Of a DNA stretch of 64,000 nucleotides, positions 21,800-32,669 are shown in pieces. A program made the translations under genes and the position numbers. The notes under the pieces were generated by a model. It was not told the origin of the DNA, searched no databases, and saw only the letters and a list, made by a program, of their open reading frames with translations. Position 1 is the first letter of the stretch, and the number at the start of each line of letters is the position of its first letter. The DNA comes from Megamerina dolium. Its lineage: Eukaryota > Arthropoda > Insecta > Diptera > Megamerinidae. The stretch lies in contig OY978525.1 in NCBI GenBank assembly GCA_963854835.1, positions 57,781,855 through 57,845,854 on the forward strand, read 5' to 3'.

Positions 21800-22078
21800 G
21801 AAAAAAAGGGATCTCAAATATATAGATCAGCGATTTAAAAGCAAAAGAATAATGTTTTAATCGCAAAACAAGAGCAGTTGTTCAACATTTATCACAACAA
21901 CAACGGACGGAACGGAACGTATATCAGCAATTCAACAACAACACCGACAAGACCGTCAAATACATAGCAGCAATTACAACACCAAAACGTTAACGTTAAA
22001 TACATACGATAATTACAACATAACAACGATCGGCACAACACGTGTCCGTGTAGCATTCTGTATTTAATTAAATTCACC
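21800..22078. other. Unassigned stretch
   Basis: Rich in CAA/ACAACA words; no gene or known element seen. Confidence 0.4.
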
Positions 22079-22092
22079 TATATATTGCATCT

Positions 22093-22153
22093 CGGAAGCT
22101 CTGCCAATGAGCCCTTTGGGCTTTATGTGCCACATATTTATTTATTTTTTTAT
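22093..22153 (+). mobile_element. Very short 5'-truncated SINE-tail insertion
   Basis: Sixty-one bases (GCCAATGAGCCCTTTGGGCT... then TTTATT-rich tail) match the 3' part of the 18.8-kb SINE and are flanked by a perfect 14-bp duplication TATATATTGCATCT (22079-22092, 22154-22167). Confidence 0.7.
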
Positions 22154-22394
22154 TATATATTGCATCTTAAGATTAACCATAAAGAAATTTGTCAATTTAA
22201 CACAGTCGTCGTTGAAAAGGCCTTTTTCACGCCATGGGAGAAAATATTGTAAGTGAATTCAAAAATTTAAAAGAATAACTAAATCAAAAAAAGAAATTTT
22301 ATACAATATGCATATTAACACACCTACTCATTTTCCTTACCTATACCTATTGTAATAGAATTTTAGGATAGCAGAAGAGTCAAATCCTGTACGG

Positions 22395-24925
22395 CGTTCG
22401 TTAATGCCAGGGTGGGCAAGGAAGGTACCTTTGGTCCAACTGTCGGAAAATTCAGCCTCCACCAGAACATCTCCGATAACGGAATGAGACTGATCGAGTT
22501 CGCCGCAGCACGAACATGGTAATGGGTGGTACCAGATTCCAGCATCTCGACATCCACAAAGCGACATGGCTGTCTTCAGATCAACGTACAAGAAACCAAA
22601 TTGATCATGTGGTGATTGACGGAAGGCATGCTTCCAGTGTGATGGACGTGAATTCGATCCGTGGTGCCAACATCGACTCGGATCACTACCTTGTTGCAGC
22701 TAAGGTGAGCACACGTTTATGTATCGCAAATAACAAGAGAATTCCCACACAGAGAAAGCTCGACGTCAGTAAGCTGTGATCACCAGAGATAGTAGATGCA
22801 TTTTCCACTCGACTATCGGATCAGCTTATGCAGAACACTCCCCCACTTAATGATACATGAGCACGGTGGACACATATATTCCACTCCATGACTACTGCTG
22901 CTGAGAAGGTAATCGGTTACTACCGGCCTCTGAGGAATGAGTGGTATGATCAGGAGTGTCGCGAAGCTACCGCAGAGAAAGACACAGCCTATAGAAAAAC
23001 CCTGCGTGCAGGTGCAACGCGAGCTGTTAAGGAGCAGTACAGAGAGAAAAGGAGTGCAGAGAGACGTCTTTTCATGCGCAAGAAAAGAGAACAAGAAAGA
23101 CGCAAGTGTGAGGAGATAGAGATGTGTACCGACAAGAATGAGACTCGAAAATTCTTCGAAAAGATCAAGCGCCTGAGTGAAGGTTTAAATCCCGGAGTCT
23201 CTTCTTGTCGTGATGGAAATGGGAATCTGGTTACAGATGTCCAGAGTGTACTGAGCCTATGGAGGGAACACTTCTCCACGTTACTGAATGGCGATGCTAC
23301 GAACAATTCCGCCAGTGGAGGAGATTGCCCGATAACCCCAATTACAGATGATGGTGTTGATGTTCCACCACCCGACTATGACGAGGTTGAAACAGCCATT
23401 TTAAGGCTGAAGAACAACAAAGCTGCAGGTTATTTAAGACCGGAGGCGATGAGCTGCTCACCCGCATGCACCAGCTCATAAGCAGAATATGGTCGGATGA
23501 AAGCATGCCTGATGATTGGAGGCTCAGTGTTCTCTGTCCTGTACATAAAAAAGGAGACCCCACAATTTGCGCCAACTACCGTGGAATAAGTCTCCTGAGC
23601 ATCGCATACAAGGTTCTATCGAGCGTACTGTGTGACAGGTTGAAGCCTATGCTCAGCAACCTGATTGGACCGTATCAGTGTGGCTTCAGACCTGGTAAAT
23701 CCACCATCGACCAGATTTTCACACTGCGCCAAATCCTGGAGAAGACCCAAGAAAAACAGATCGACACACACCACCTATTTGTTGATTATAAAGCCGCTTT
23801 CGACAGTCCGGTAAGGGATTACCTCTACGCAACAATGTCTGAGTTCGGTATTCCTGCAAAGCTCATTCGACTTTCTAGAATGACACTGCATAACTCCCGT
23901 TGTGCAGTGAAAATTGGGTAGGACATCTCCGCACTGTTTAATACCGAACGGGGTTTCAGACAAGGTGATTCGTTATCGTGCGACTTCTTCAATCTTATTA
24001 TGGAGAAAATTATACGAGCTGCTGATCTACGACATAATGACACTATCTTCAACAAAAGTGTCATGCTGTTAGCATATGCCGACGATATTGACATAATCGG
24101 CATGTCCCCATTTTAAGGCCCCCATAATCGGCATGAACACGCGAGCAGTCAGTGCAGAATTCTCAGAGTTAGAAAGAGAGTCGCGTCGGATGGGTCTCAC
24201 GGTGAACGAGGGCAAGACGAAGTATCTAGTGTCAACAAACAAAGAGTCCCGGCGTCTTGGACAGCACGTCACTGTTGACAACTACGCTTTTGAAGTAGTA
24301 AGGGACTTTGTCTATCTTGGAACCAGCATTAACAGCAGTAATGACGTCAGCTTGGAGATCATGCGTAGGATAACTCTTGCTAACAGGTGTTACTTTGGGC
24401 TGGGTAAGCAATTGAGAAGTCGAGCCCTCTCTCGAAGAACGAAGACTACACTCTACAAGTCTCTCATCATGCCTGTCCTAACATATGGCGCTGAATCCTG
24501 GACAATTTCCACCTCGGATGAGCGAATGCTTGGAGTTTTCGAGAGAAAAGTCCTACGCAAGATCTTTGGACCTATTTGCGCTGGTGGCGAGTACCGAATA
24601 AGGTACAACCATGAGCTGTACGAGCTGTATGCCGATATTGACATAGTAAAGCGCATAAAAATCCAGCGGCTGCGCCGGCTAGGTCATGTCGAGCGAATGG
24701 AAGAACACGCTCCAGCTAAGAAGGTGTTATATTCGGAATCTGCTGGAGGACGAGGCAGAAGAGGAAGACCAAACCTCCGGTGGAAAGACCAAGTACTGGA
24801 GAACCTGACGGCGCTTGGAATTTCTAACTTGCGCCAGCTAGCGAAGAACAGAGATGGCTGGCGAAGCATATTATTTTCGGCCTAAATCGATATTCGGTTG
24901 TTATGGCCACATAAGCAAGTAAGTA
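22395..24925 (+). pseudogene. RTE-type LINE, 5'-truncated and broken copy
   Basis: It aligns from the middle of the endonuclease (NARVGKEG...) to the end of the element at 52.1-55.3 kb. Lesions seen against that copy: frame changes near 22520, TGA near 22777 (Arg codon in the intact copy), TGA near 22857 (Cys), a 22-bp deletion near 23430 in the region before the polymerase fingers, TAG near 23920 (Lys), and a 31-bp insertion near 24104 that duplicates ATAATCGGCATG. Motifs FRPGKST, FVDYKAAFDSP, RQGDSLSCD and YADDIDIIG are all still readable. The 3' tail AAGTAAGTAG runs into a TA microsatellite. Confidence 0.92.
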
Positions 24926-24926
24926 G

Positions 24927-25013
<87 letters not shown>
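24926..25013. repeat. (TA)n microsatellite
   Basis: About 88 bp of TA repeats with one GTA interruption, starting exactly at the 3' tail of the RTE-type LINE. Confidence 0.95.
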
Positions 25014-25015
<2 letters not shown>

Positions 25016-25230
25016 AGCATTCAGTATGTGAAGTCTTTATGCTGAAAAAATGAATGAATTCTATTCGTTTTAATTCATGAATTGGAAAACCTAAATAATT
25101 CACAGAGAATTGAAATTTTGATGAATGCATCAGCAGATGGCTTAAACCTAAAAAGAATGGGAGTGTGTATTATTAAATTTTGAACTATTTCCAATTATCT
25201 AAATACCAACTCGATCGAATTGCAGTTTTC

Positions 25231-25250
25231 TGGCCCCACGTTTGGCGCCA
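25231..25250 (-). promoter_or_regulatory. Putative tRNA-Lys primer-binding site
   Basis: The minus strand reads TGGCGCCAAACGTGGGGC, one mismatch from the tRNA-Lys site TGGCGCCCAACGTGGGGC used by gypsy, Osvaldo and retroviruses. If real, an LTR lies at higher coordinates, starting about 25260. No gag was found below. Confidence 0.5.
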
Positions 25251-25259
25251 TTATTATTA

Positions 25260-27415
25260 TGTGCGTAACTCTATTGCTTCTTTAAATCATCAAAATAAGC
25301 CCATCTGTTAAAAGACCATTATGATTATAAACGACACCAATATGTCCGTATGTCACTTCAGTCCTCGTCCATGTACATCCATGTCTCTCCACAACAAAGT
25401 ACACACATATACGTATATGCACACGTTGCAACACACACACATGGACACTCAGGTCGTCACCCCACAGAGTAATATACTCGGTGTTGCAATACTACAAACA
25501 AAACAATGGCAGGCTTTTATTTTATTTGGGTGCCATTATTGTTCATCCATTATAATGCACCCACAGTGGCCTTGCACCAGCTGGCTAGGGTACTCAGGGC
25601 GTGGTCCTCAACCCGCCACTGAGAAGCAATGGATGAACAATAATGCCCACCATCATTGTGGACATGGGTACTCAAACGAATACTAAACCAGAAACAAAAC
25701 AACAACCGCATACACAAACATCAACAACACCCCTTATCGTCACGCTCAACCTGGCATGCCTATTGTGTGCTCCCTCCCTTCCTGACTATGCACGCCTACA
25801 AAATCGTGGACAATACCCACAACGTAAAGGAACCGAAAGTTCAGCCTACATCCATTTCCATGCCATGATCCACCCTAACGTGGGAATTTTAAGCACTCAT
25901 ACTTTACTAAAAACAATATAAATTATACATTATAAAAAAGATTTGAACTTATTACAGCCAAGTAAGTGAACCCAGGCCTTATATTATATTATATGATTAC
26001 AACCAATTTACTAATACTAATATTAAAAATAAACTCATAGAAAAAAAATAACAAAACAAAGCGAAGGGGGAATGCCTCTACTTGCACCACTTAATATGCA
26101 AGCACCCAATATTGGCAATTACTACAACAAATCAAAACATTTCCCTCAACTCACACTGACTTGCGTCTTGAACGCACGCAACGCAAAAAAAGAAAAATCA
26201 AACGGTTTTTAACAGTTCCGACGGAAACCGCAATTTTCACTTAACGGAATTTTCCGCTATACCAAAAATTATATCTATATATACATATCTATAATAATAA
26301 TACAAAAAATATATTATAAATAACACAAAACAATCTTTGCCCCAAACTTAAATCCTCAATACCAAATCACAAAAAAGAATACCGCTATGGCAGCCCCGTC
26401 ATTTTGGTTCCACACATCCACCATTAGAAAATTCGTTTGCTTTTGTTCTTTTACTTCTCCGCTGTCAATTCTTGTTTACATTTTTATAGTGCAGCGTATT
26501 GAATATTTGTGTGTATAAATGGACAAAATTCGTCCAGAAGTGGTATTCAAGGAGGAAAATGTGTTCATCCGTGTACGCGTAATCGCCTAACGGGCATATT
26601 TTTTTTATCAATTCCTCCAAAGTACGTGTGTTAAATTAATAACCATAAAACGTTTGTGGTGCCTCCACGATGTTGCTCAAACGCTTACAGCGTCGCGACA
26701 AGATTACTGCTGCACGAAAATATTGTATCCAGCACCTTCACTTTATCACATATCCAATAGGAACACTCATTCAGCCTGGGTAAGTGATTTTACACTCCAC
26801 AATATACATTTAATTCTCTTGCAGGGCGCCGTACATACACACGCACTTTGAACTGAATCTTTAACACGTTCACTAATAGTTGAGCTGTTGATTGTACGCC
26901 TATACTAGGACCAGCTCTCTCTTGTGCTGCTGTTCCGCACTAGCGATGTCACCGGACCACTATCCAGCAGTTACTACTTCTGTCCACACGCTGGCTTCTC
27001 CGAGGAATACACAAGTACGTATGCACATATATCGCCTTATACCATATAGTTAACCAATATTAATTTTCATTGTCACTCGATTTGTCCACTAATCTTTTTT
27101 TCACCGTTTCAGATCACGACACCACAGACACACGCACTCATCACCGAACCAACTCGCCAACGTCTTCACACCACCAAAAAAAAATCTTAACTGATCTCCT
27201 CCGCTAGCAACGGACTCCTCTAATATACCCTCGGCGGCAAAACGAAAACCCATTCCTTGCTGTTACAAGCACCAACACAACATACTACCGGTTTGTGCCG
27301 ACGAAGGACGGTATTTTCCGTCGATAAACGGTGGGTATCTCATACACCTACAACTTCATCAATATACCGCAGTCGCAGAGCAACGTCATGTCGACCAGTG
27401 CCACGAACGCAAACT
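25260..27415. other. Non-coding region, possibly containing an LTR
   Basis: No gene was recognised. TGTGCGTAAC at 25260 could be an LTR edge next to the tRNA-Lys site. The region has CA-rich words, inverted text such as GGGTGCCATTATTGTTCATCCATT / GGATGAACAATAATG (about 25530-25645), and AT-rich tracts near 26300. The other LTR end could not be defined. Confidence 0.35.
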
Positions 27416-27419
27416 AGAG

Positions 27420-27835
27420 GGGGAAACACTAGATCTGATTGAAGCAGTCTGTTAGGCAGTTAAGTCAGTAGTGTAGCCTGAAGCAAGAAGGACAGGTCAA
27501 CGCGAAAACAAATTTACTGGTAAGTGCTTTATTAGCAACAAACCATCTACAACGAAAGCGATCAAGATCAAATTCTCCAGGAAAACAAAAGAAGGAGAAG
27601 AAGGTGGACACCGATAGCTCCAATCTTCCAGGCTCCACAATCATTGGAGAAGTACATTCTTCAAATGGAAAAACTGGAGGACGAACAACCATCGTGAAAC
27701 ATTGACACCAGTGATTCTAGACCAACTCGTCAAGCACCTCGACGAGTTCCATTGTCCAAAAGAGATGAAGCCATTAAGCTGATTACCTATATGCAGTAAC
27801 AAGGTGTTATTGAACCATCAGCGAGTCCATGGAGT
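27420..27835 (+). pseudogene. Small relic of the dominant Gypsy family (gag end joined to pol start)
   Basis: Sequence from the gag 3' part (CTAGATCTGATTGAAGCAGT..., remains of the knuckle region near 27520, AAGCGATCAAGATCAAATTCTCC) passes directly into the start of reverse transcriptase (GACGAACAACCATCGTGAAAC to GCGAGTCCATGGAGT). The protease and linker are missing. Stops and small deletions are frequent, so this is old. Confidence 0.85.
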
Positions 27836-27839
27836 ATTT

Positions 27840-28410
27840 CATGCAAATGTTTTTGTGTCTAAAATATATATTAAATGGACGTGCGTGATCTGAAACTTTA
27901 CTCAAACTACTCAGATTTTGTTATCCTTAAACCACTTACCAAATAATTGCGTTAAAAGATTGATAAATTTTTAAAATGAGCAAAACATTGCTACGTTCTT
28001 TCGATAGGCAGTGCATCAGCGGGAAGATGGGCATAAGAAAAGGAACAATTGTTCCTTTTATTCGCTTTCGTCTCTGTTTTTGTAAGTTTCCCAATTTCAT
28101 GCAGAGCAAAGCATTGCTACTTTCATTATGAAGAAGTACTAAAACTATTCTAAATGTGTATACGGGAAGGTCTTCGCACTATTTCTGCTTAATCCAAAGT
28201 GGATTCGTACAAAGTGGTGTTAATAGCTGATTTAAGTTATTCAGGCAACATTTTTTAAACAGTTTTTGTAACTTTTGCTCATTCGTGGACAATCTATTTC
28301 AGTGAAAAAATTAAATGAATGTGATTTTTATTCGTATAAGTATGTTGTCGTTTAATTACCACCTCGTGATACGGGCGCTTCTTGTGTCAAATACAGAGGT
28401 GAACATTTTT
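27840..28410. other. AT-rich intergenic stretch
   Basis: No gene or repeat recognised. Confidence 0.5.
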
Positions 28411-28416
28411 GACATA

Positions 28417-28940
28417 TACCCAGCAAACTCTTCTCCCGGAGCGCTCGGGCACTTAATAAGTGCATAAAACGCTCATAAACGCTCTGAAAACTCTCAAAAA
28501 GTCAGCGTATTTTTCTACTAAACTGGTCGATCAGAAAGAGCTCTAAAAAGCTTCCAAAAAAGTGTTTTCTGAAGCATAAAATATAAAACTCCAAATCTTT
28601 AATTACTATTGTTTGTTTTAGAAGCTGTCTCCATATTTTCACACATGCAGTGTGTTTGTTAAATGAGAACAATGACCGAATAATAATAATTGATGTGTAT
28701 AAGTGAACGGCAGTCATCCATGTCAGACAGCAACTGATCATGGTTGTGCTTTTGTGTTATTAAGTGCTCGCCTGATCGTGTGAGAACTATGCGGGTGGCA
28801 GAGAGCGCGCAGTGAGCTAGCTCCTTCAAACTCTTTTTCGAGTCATTTAAGAATCATGTTTGGGAGCGCTCTGAGAACGCTCTTTATTTCACACTTTTAG
28901 GGCTCCTTTTATGAGCTCTCATATTCTGGTCTGCTAGGTA
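28417..28940. mobile_element. MITE-like repeat with 12-bp imperfect inverted ends
   Basis: Left end TACCCAGCAAAC and right end GTCTGCTAGGTA (complement TACCTAGCAGAC) match at 10 of 12 positions. GAGCGCTC and ACGCTC words recur inside both ends. The right 105 bp recur at about 50000-50107. No transposase was seen. Target duplication is unclear. Confidence 0.5.
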
Positions 28941-29524
28941 TGTATTATATAATTGCATTGGTGTATGGACATTTTCATAGCCCAACAAAAATAGTACGGC
29001 CCTACCAGCCAGAACTGGGTAATTATCTAATTAAGATAAGGGATTCATTACCTTCTAAATTGATTAAAAAAGTGGTTATTGTATTGTAACAGATTCAAAC
29101 TAAGCCTGTTACAACCTTTTACATATCTACCTACGTACCAACAATAAACAAACCATAGCAAATATGTGTATCATAGAAAAATTCATTTGATGCTGCTTCT
29201 TCTTCTCCTTATTGTCGTCATACAGTAAAATCAGTAGATGTATACACACATACACATACTCGTGTAGTCAGTCGCTATGACGACAGAGAAAGAAGAAACA
29301 ATCAAATGAATTTTCACTGAACGTAAAATGTAGTATTATAGGAATTTTACACTACATAATTCTTAAATGCCTTATACATAGATTTGTACTAAAGGTGTAT
29401 GAATTGCCAACATAAAGCGTGATAAAAAAGGTAATAAAACCAGCTTGCTACTACAACAATTGTTGAAAGTTATATGTTGTAAAATGGATCGAGAAAAATT
29501 CACAATAGAAAATTTTCAGCAGTG

Positions 29525-29549
29525 CTGCCATCGCAAATTGCGATGGCAG
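29525..29549. repeat. Perfect palindrome, 12-bp arms
   Basis: CTGCCATCGCAA, one central base, then TTGCGATGGCAG. Only 28 bases from a second palindrome. Confidence 0.85.
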
Positions 29550-29576
29550 ATTATGCGGATTAGCTGCAGTTAATGC

Positions 29577-29600
29577 CCGAGTTAATTCGAATTAACTCGG
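29577..29600. repeat. Perfect 24-bp palindrome
   Basis: The half-site CCGAGTTAATTC is followed directly by its reverse complement. It lies about 40 bp before the truncated Gypsy LTR. Confidence 0.85.
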
Positions 29601-29639
29601 TAATCCGGAATTAGGCTACTGTCTGTCTAGGCTATAATA

Positions 29640-29888
29640 CTGTATCGATGTTTACGCAATCACGTTCGGGATTCGATTGATTTGCATTTGTCAACACTGG
29701 CTCTATTTATACTCTGTTGGCATCACTCCAGAATCTTCCTTTATCGTAGTCGATATTTATATCTTTCTTTCTCGTTGGCGTGTTCTGGTTATAGCCTATT
29801 TCTTTTTGTTGGCATTCGTTTCGATGCTTCCAATATTCGTGTCATTCACAATAGTGTCAGTCACAATAGTGATGAGTAACCAACTATT
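29640..29888 (-). repeat. Truncated, divergent 3' LTR of Gypsy unit A
   Basis: It matches the family LTR from CTGTATCGATGTTT to CTCGTTAC but lacks the U5 end and carries small insertions (for example GTAGTCGATATTTATAT and a repeated AGTGTCA). It is the oldest-looking LTR of the stack. Confidence 0.85.
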
Positions 29889-29982
29889 GATACTCGTTAC
29901 TCTTAACCCTCCTCTTAACCTTGTTCGTCCCGAACAAGTTTTTATACTTCCCCTCGATATGGCGCAAGTCGCTCCAAGTGCA

Positions 29983-31226
29983 CTACTTTAAACTTTGCTC
30001 TTTATTCCAGGCACATTGAATACGATACACTACGTCATTTATCTTTGCTATAATCTCATATGGTCCTTCCCAATGAGTCTGTAGTTTAGGGGACAGGCCT
30101 TTCTTTCGTTGTGGATTATGAAGCATTACAAGCTCTCCTTCATAGAACCCTTTTGAATTTGCTTTCAAGTCATACCTGGCCTTCATTTTATTGCTTATCA
30201 TCTGCGACCGCTCTCTGATGAACTGATGTACTTCATCCAACTGTTCCCGCTTTTCGCTAGTATAATTACCTTCGGTTGATCTCGTTGGTGTTGCAACTCC
30301 AAATTTTAACTCAGCTGGCAGTCTAAACTCGTTTCCAAAAAATTGCCATTGCCGGTGTAGTAGCCGTCGTATCATGTTGTGCGCATCGATATGCCATGAG
30401 GAACATTGGTATATACCAGTCTCTTCGGTATTTATCTATGACTTTTCTCAAATATTCTCCAAGATACGATTTAATCGTTCTACCATGCCATCAGATTGTG
30501 GATGCAAAGGTGTTGTACGAGTTTTATATATACCCAACATAAGGCACATCTCTTGGAATACAACTGATTCGAAACTACGGCCTTGGTCTGAGTGTAACTC
30601 CATCGGCACACCAAAATTAGTAACTAATTGGTTGACGAATACATCGGCAACTCTACTAGCTTCTTGATTTGGAATGGGGTATACTTCAGGCTGAAGTAAT
30701 CTATAACCACCAGAACATACTTGTTTCCTGCGTTACTTGTTGGGAATGGTCCAGCTATGTCCATAGCAATTCGCTCAAATGGACGGTATATTGGTGCATC
30801 TTACCTCTACTTTTCTTAATGGGACCTTTGGTCATTGCACATTGCTTACACTTCGAAATCCAATCAGCGACACGGTCGTGGCATCCAACCCAATAAAATC
30901 GTTTCTTTATTTTCTCGACGGTTTTGGTGATGCCCAAATGCCCGTTACTGAAAGCATTGTGATACTCAGATATCACTTCATTTATTCTTGCCTTGGGTAC
31001 CACTAGAAGATCATTAGTGATTTTCCCATCTTCACTTTCCCATGCTCGGAATAAACATCCGTCTCGTAAGTGAAGGCTTTACCACTGCACTGCGCCCAGT
31101 ATGTCCTTGCTATTGGGCTCTCATTAGCAATTTCTTGCCAATCTGAAGGTACGCCCTTCTCCTTGTACTCCATAATCTTTACGAGATCTGGGTCATTCCG
31201 CTGATCTTCTTGCACTCGTTCGGTGG
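29983..31226 (-). pseudogene. Integrase remnant of unit A, several frames
   Basis: Pieces 31215-31003, 31003-30755 and 30375-29983 read as zinc-binding region (GHLGITKTVEKIKKRFYWVGC...CKQC), a broken catalytic core, and the C-terminal part (RKKGLSPKLQTHWEGPYEII). Frame changes near 31090, a deletion near 30785, and an extra A at 30340 disable it. The extra A and nearby variants (AELKFGVATP) are shared with the copy at 39.05-39.5 kb, not with unit B. Confidence 0.85.
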
Positions 31227-31227
31227 T

Positions 31228-31920
31228 TCATGACTCCTCCGGCAATATATTCGTAAGTCGTAGGTTAACAATATGATTCTGGCTTCTTACCCGAGAACAA
31301 TGCTTACTATCCACGGTGCAAGTACGACGAGATCGAGTATCAGCTTTACTACTATGACTAACATCACGAGCTTCGTTTCGTTGTCCTGGTGAATTCGATT
31401 TTTGTCGTTTGCGTCGTAGACAGCAAGTACGCGCCATATGCCCTCTTTTGTCGCATATGACGAACTTACTGGCAAATTTATTTTTCCGTTGATTCTTTGT
31501 TATTCCTTCAGGCTTTATATTCGGCTCTGTGCCTTTGTCATTAATAGTTCCGAAAATTTCGTGAAATCTGAAATCAATTCCTTTTTGTGGATTCTCGATG
31601 TCGTGTTCTTGGCGAGCCGAATGTTCTTGAAGCTTATAGTCACTTGTTTTCTGGAATTCTCCGAAGGCATTTTCTTGGCAAGACGCATTTTCTTGTAGCT
31701 GTTGTTGCTGCTGTAGCATAATGATTTTCATAAATTCCTTGAGCTGACCACACGAATCTATCTTGCTCTCTTCCTCAGCGTACACGACAGCATGTATCTC
31801 GGCTTCCTCAAAGAACTCATGTTCTTCCACATTAATACACTTAGCCTCCATGGCTGGCCTTAGCCAACATTTCCGGTTTTTCACCTGATGATGATAGATC
31901 CATCTCTACCAACAGCTTTT
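31228..31920 (-). pseudogene. Gag remnant of unit A
   Basis: It keeps the acidic segment after the SAP-like motif (INVEEHEFFEEAE), the Gln run, one zinc knuckle (VICDKRGHMARTC, with the first Cys lost) and the junction peptide CTVDSKHCSRV...LRLTNILPEES. The capsid core is deleted between TINDKGTEP and KNKFASKF. The N-terminal frame is shifted, and TGA at about 31227 replaces the Trp that links Gag to integrase in the 46.6-kb copy. Confidence 0.85.
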
Positions 31921-31986
31921 TAAGCTGGTCCACTTTTGATTTGTCAAATTTCACAATCTTAACTGAATCCCACTTCTAAAACTAAT

Positions 31987-32146
31987 TGTTACGTTTTTAT
32001 TTTGTGAACGTGTAATTCTATTTGAATTACCTTGTTCGATCACTGGATTCTGTCAATAATAATTACAACGCTTATTTTGTATAACTATATACAGCAACAA
32101 TTTATTTAATCAACTCTTAATTTACAATATGAATTGCATATTCTAC
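31987..32146 (-). repeat. Partial 5' LTR of unit A
   Basis: It begins TGTTACGTTTTTATTTTG and matches the LTR as far as CAACAATTTATTTAAT, then diverges. It ends at an ATAT before the next LTR. Confidence 0.8.
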
Positions 32147-32150
32147 ATAT

Positions 32151-32588
32151 TGTTACGTTTTTATTCTGTTAGCGTTTAATTCTATTTGAATTACCTCGTT
32201 CGATCACTGGATTCTGTTAATAATAACTGCAACACTTATTTTATACAACTATATACAGCAACAATTTATTTAATAATCTCTATATACAATCAACTCTGCT
32301 TATAATCAACTATTTACAATAACACTTAAATGTACTTGCAACTTTTGCCTCTGTATAGATGTTTCAGCAATCACGTTCGGGATCAAATTGATTCTTACTT
32401 CTCAACACTGGCTCTATTTATACTCTGTTGGCAACACCTCAGAATCTTCCTTTATCGAGATTCTTCTCTTCCTTTCTCGTTGGCTTGTTCTGGTTATCGC
32501 TTATTTCTTTTTGTTGACATTCATGTCGATGCTGCCAATAGTGTCAGTCACAATAGTGATGAGTAACCAACTATCGATACTCGTTACT
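32151..32588 (-). repeat. LTR between units A and B
   Basis: 438 bp, preceded by ATAT (32147-32150), nearly identical to the LTR at 34837-35274. Confidence 0.9.
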
Positions 32589-32669
32589 CTTAACCCTCCT
32601 CTTAACCTTGTTCGTCCCGAACAAGTTTTTATACTTCCCCTCGATATGGCGCAAGTCGCTCCAAGTGCA

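Larger units (their letters stand above)
29889..32146 (-). mobile_element. Gypsy Gag-integrase unit A (non-autonomous type)
   Basis: Minus-strand internal region: altered primer site and leader (about 31986-31890), a shortened gag (31884 down), then integrase with no protease, reverse transcriptase or RNase H. A partial 5' LTR lies at 31987-32146. The same gag-integrase junction occurs in the intact copy at 46.6 kb. The primer site reads TTTTAGAAGTGGGAT where others have GTGTCAGAAGTGGGAT, so tRNA pairing is weakened. Unit B repeats it with an offset of 2,686 bp. Confidence 0.88.

Noticed and set aside
25321..25921. Overlapping 70-120-codon frames as host exons
   Set aside because: His/Thr/Pro-rich translations come from CA-rich DNA; no domain, splice pattern or start context supports a gene.
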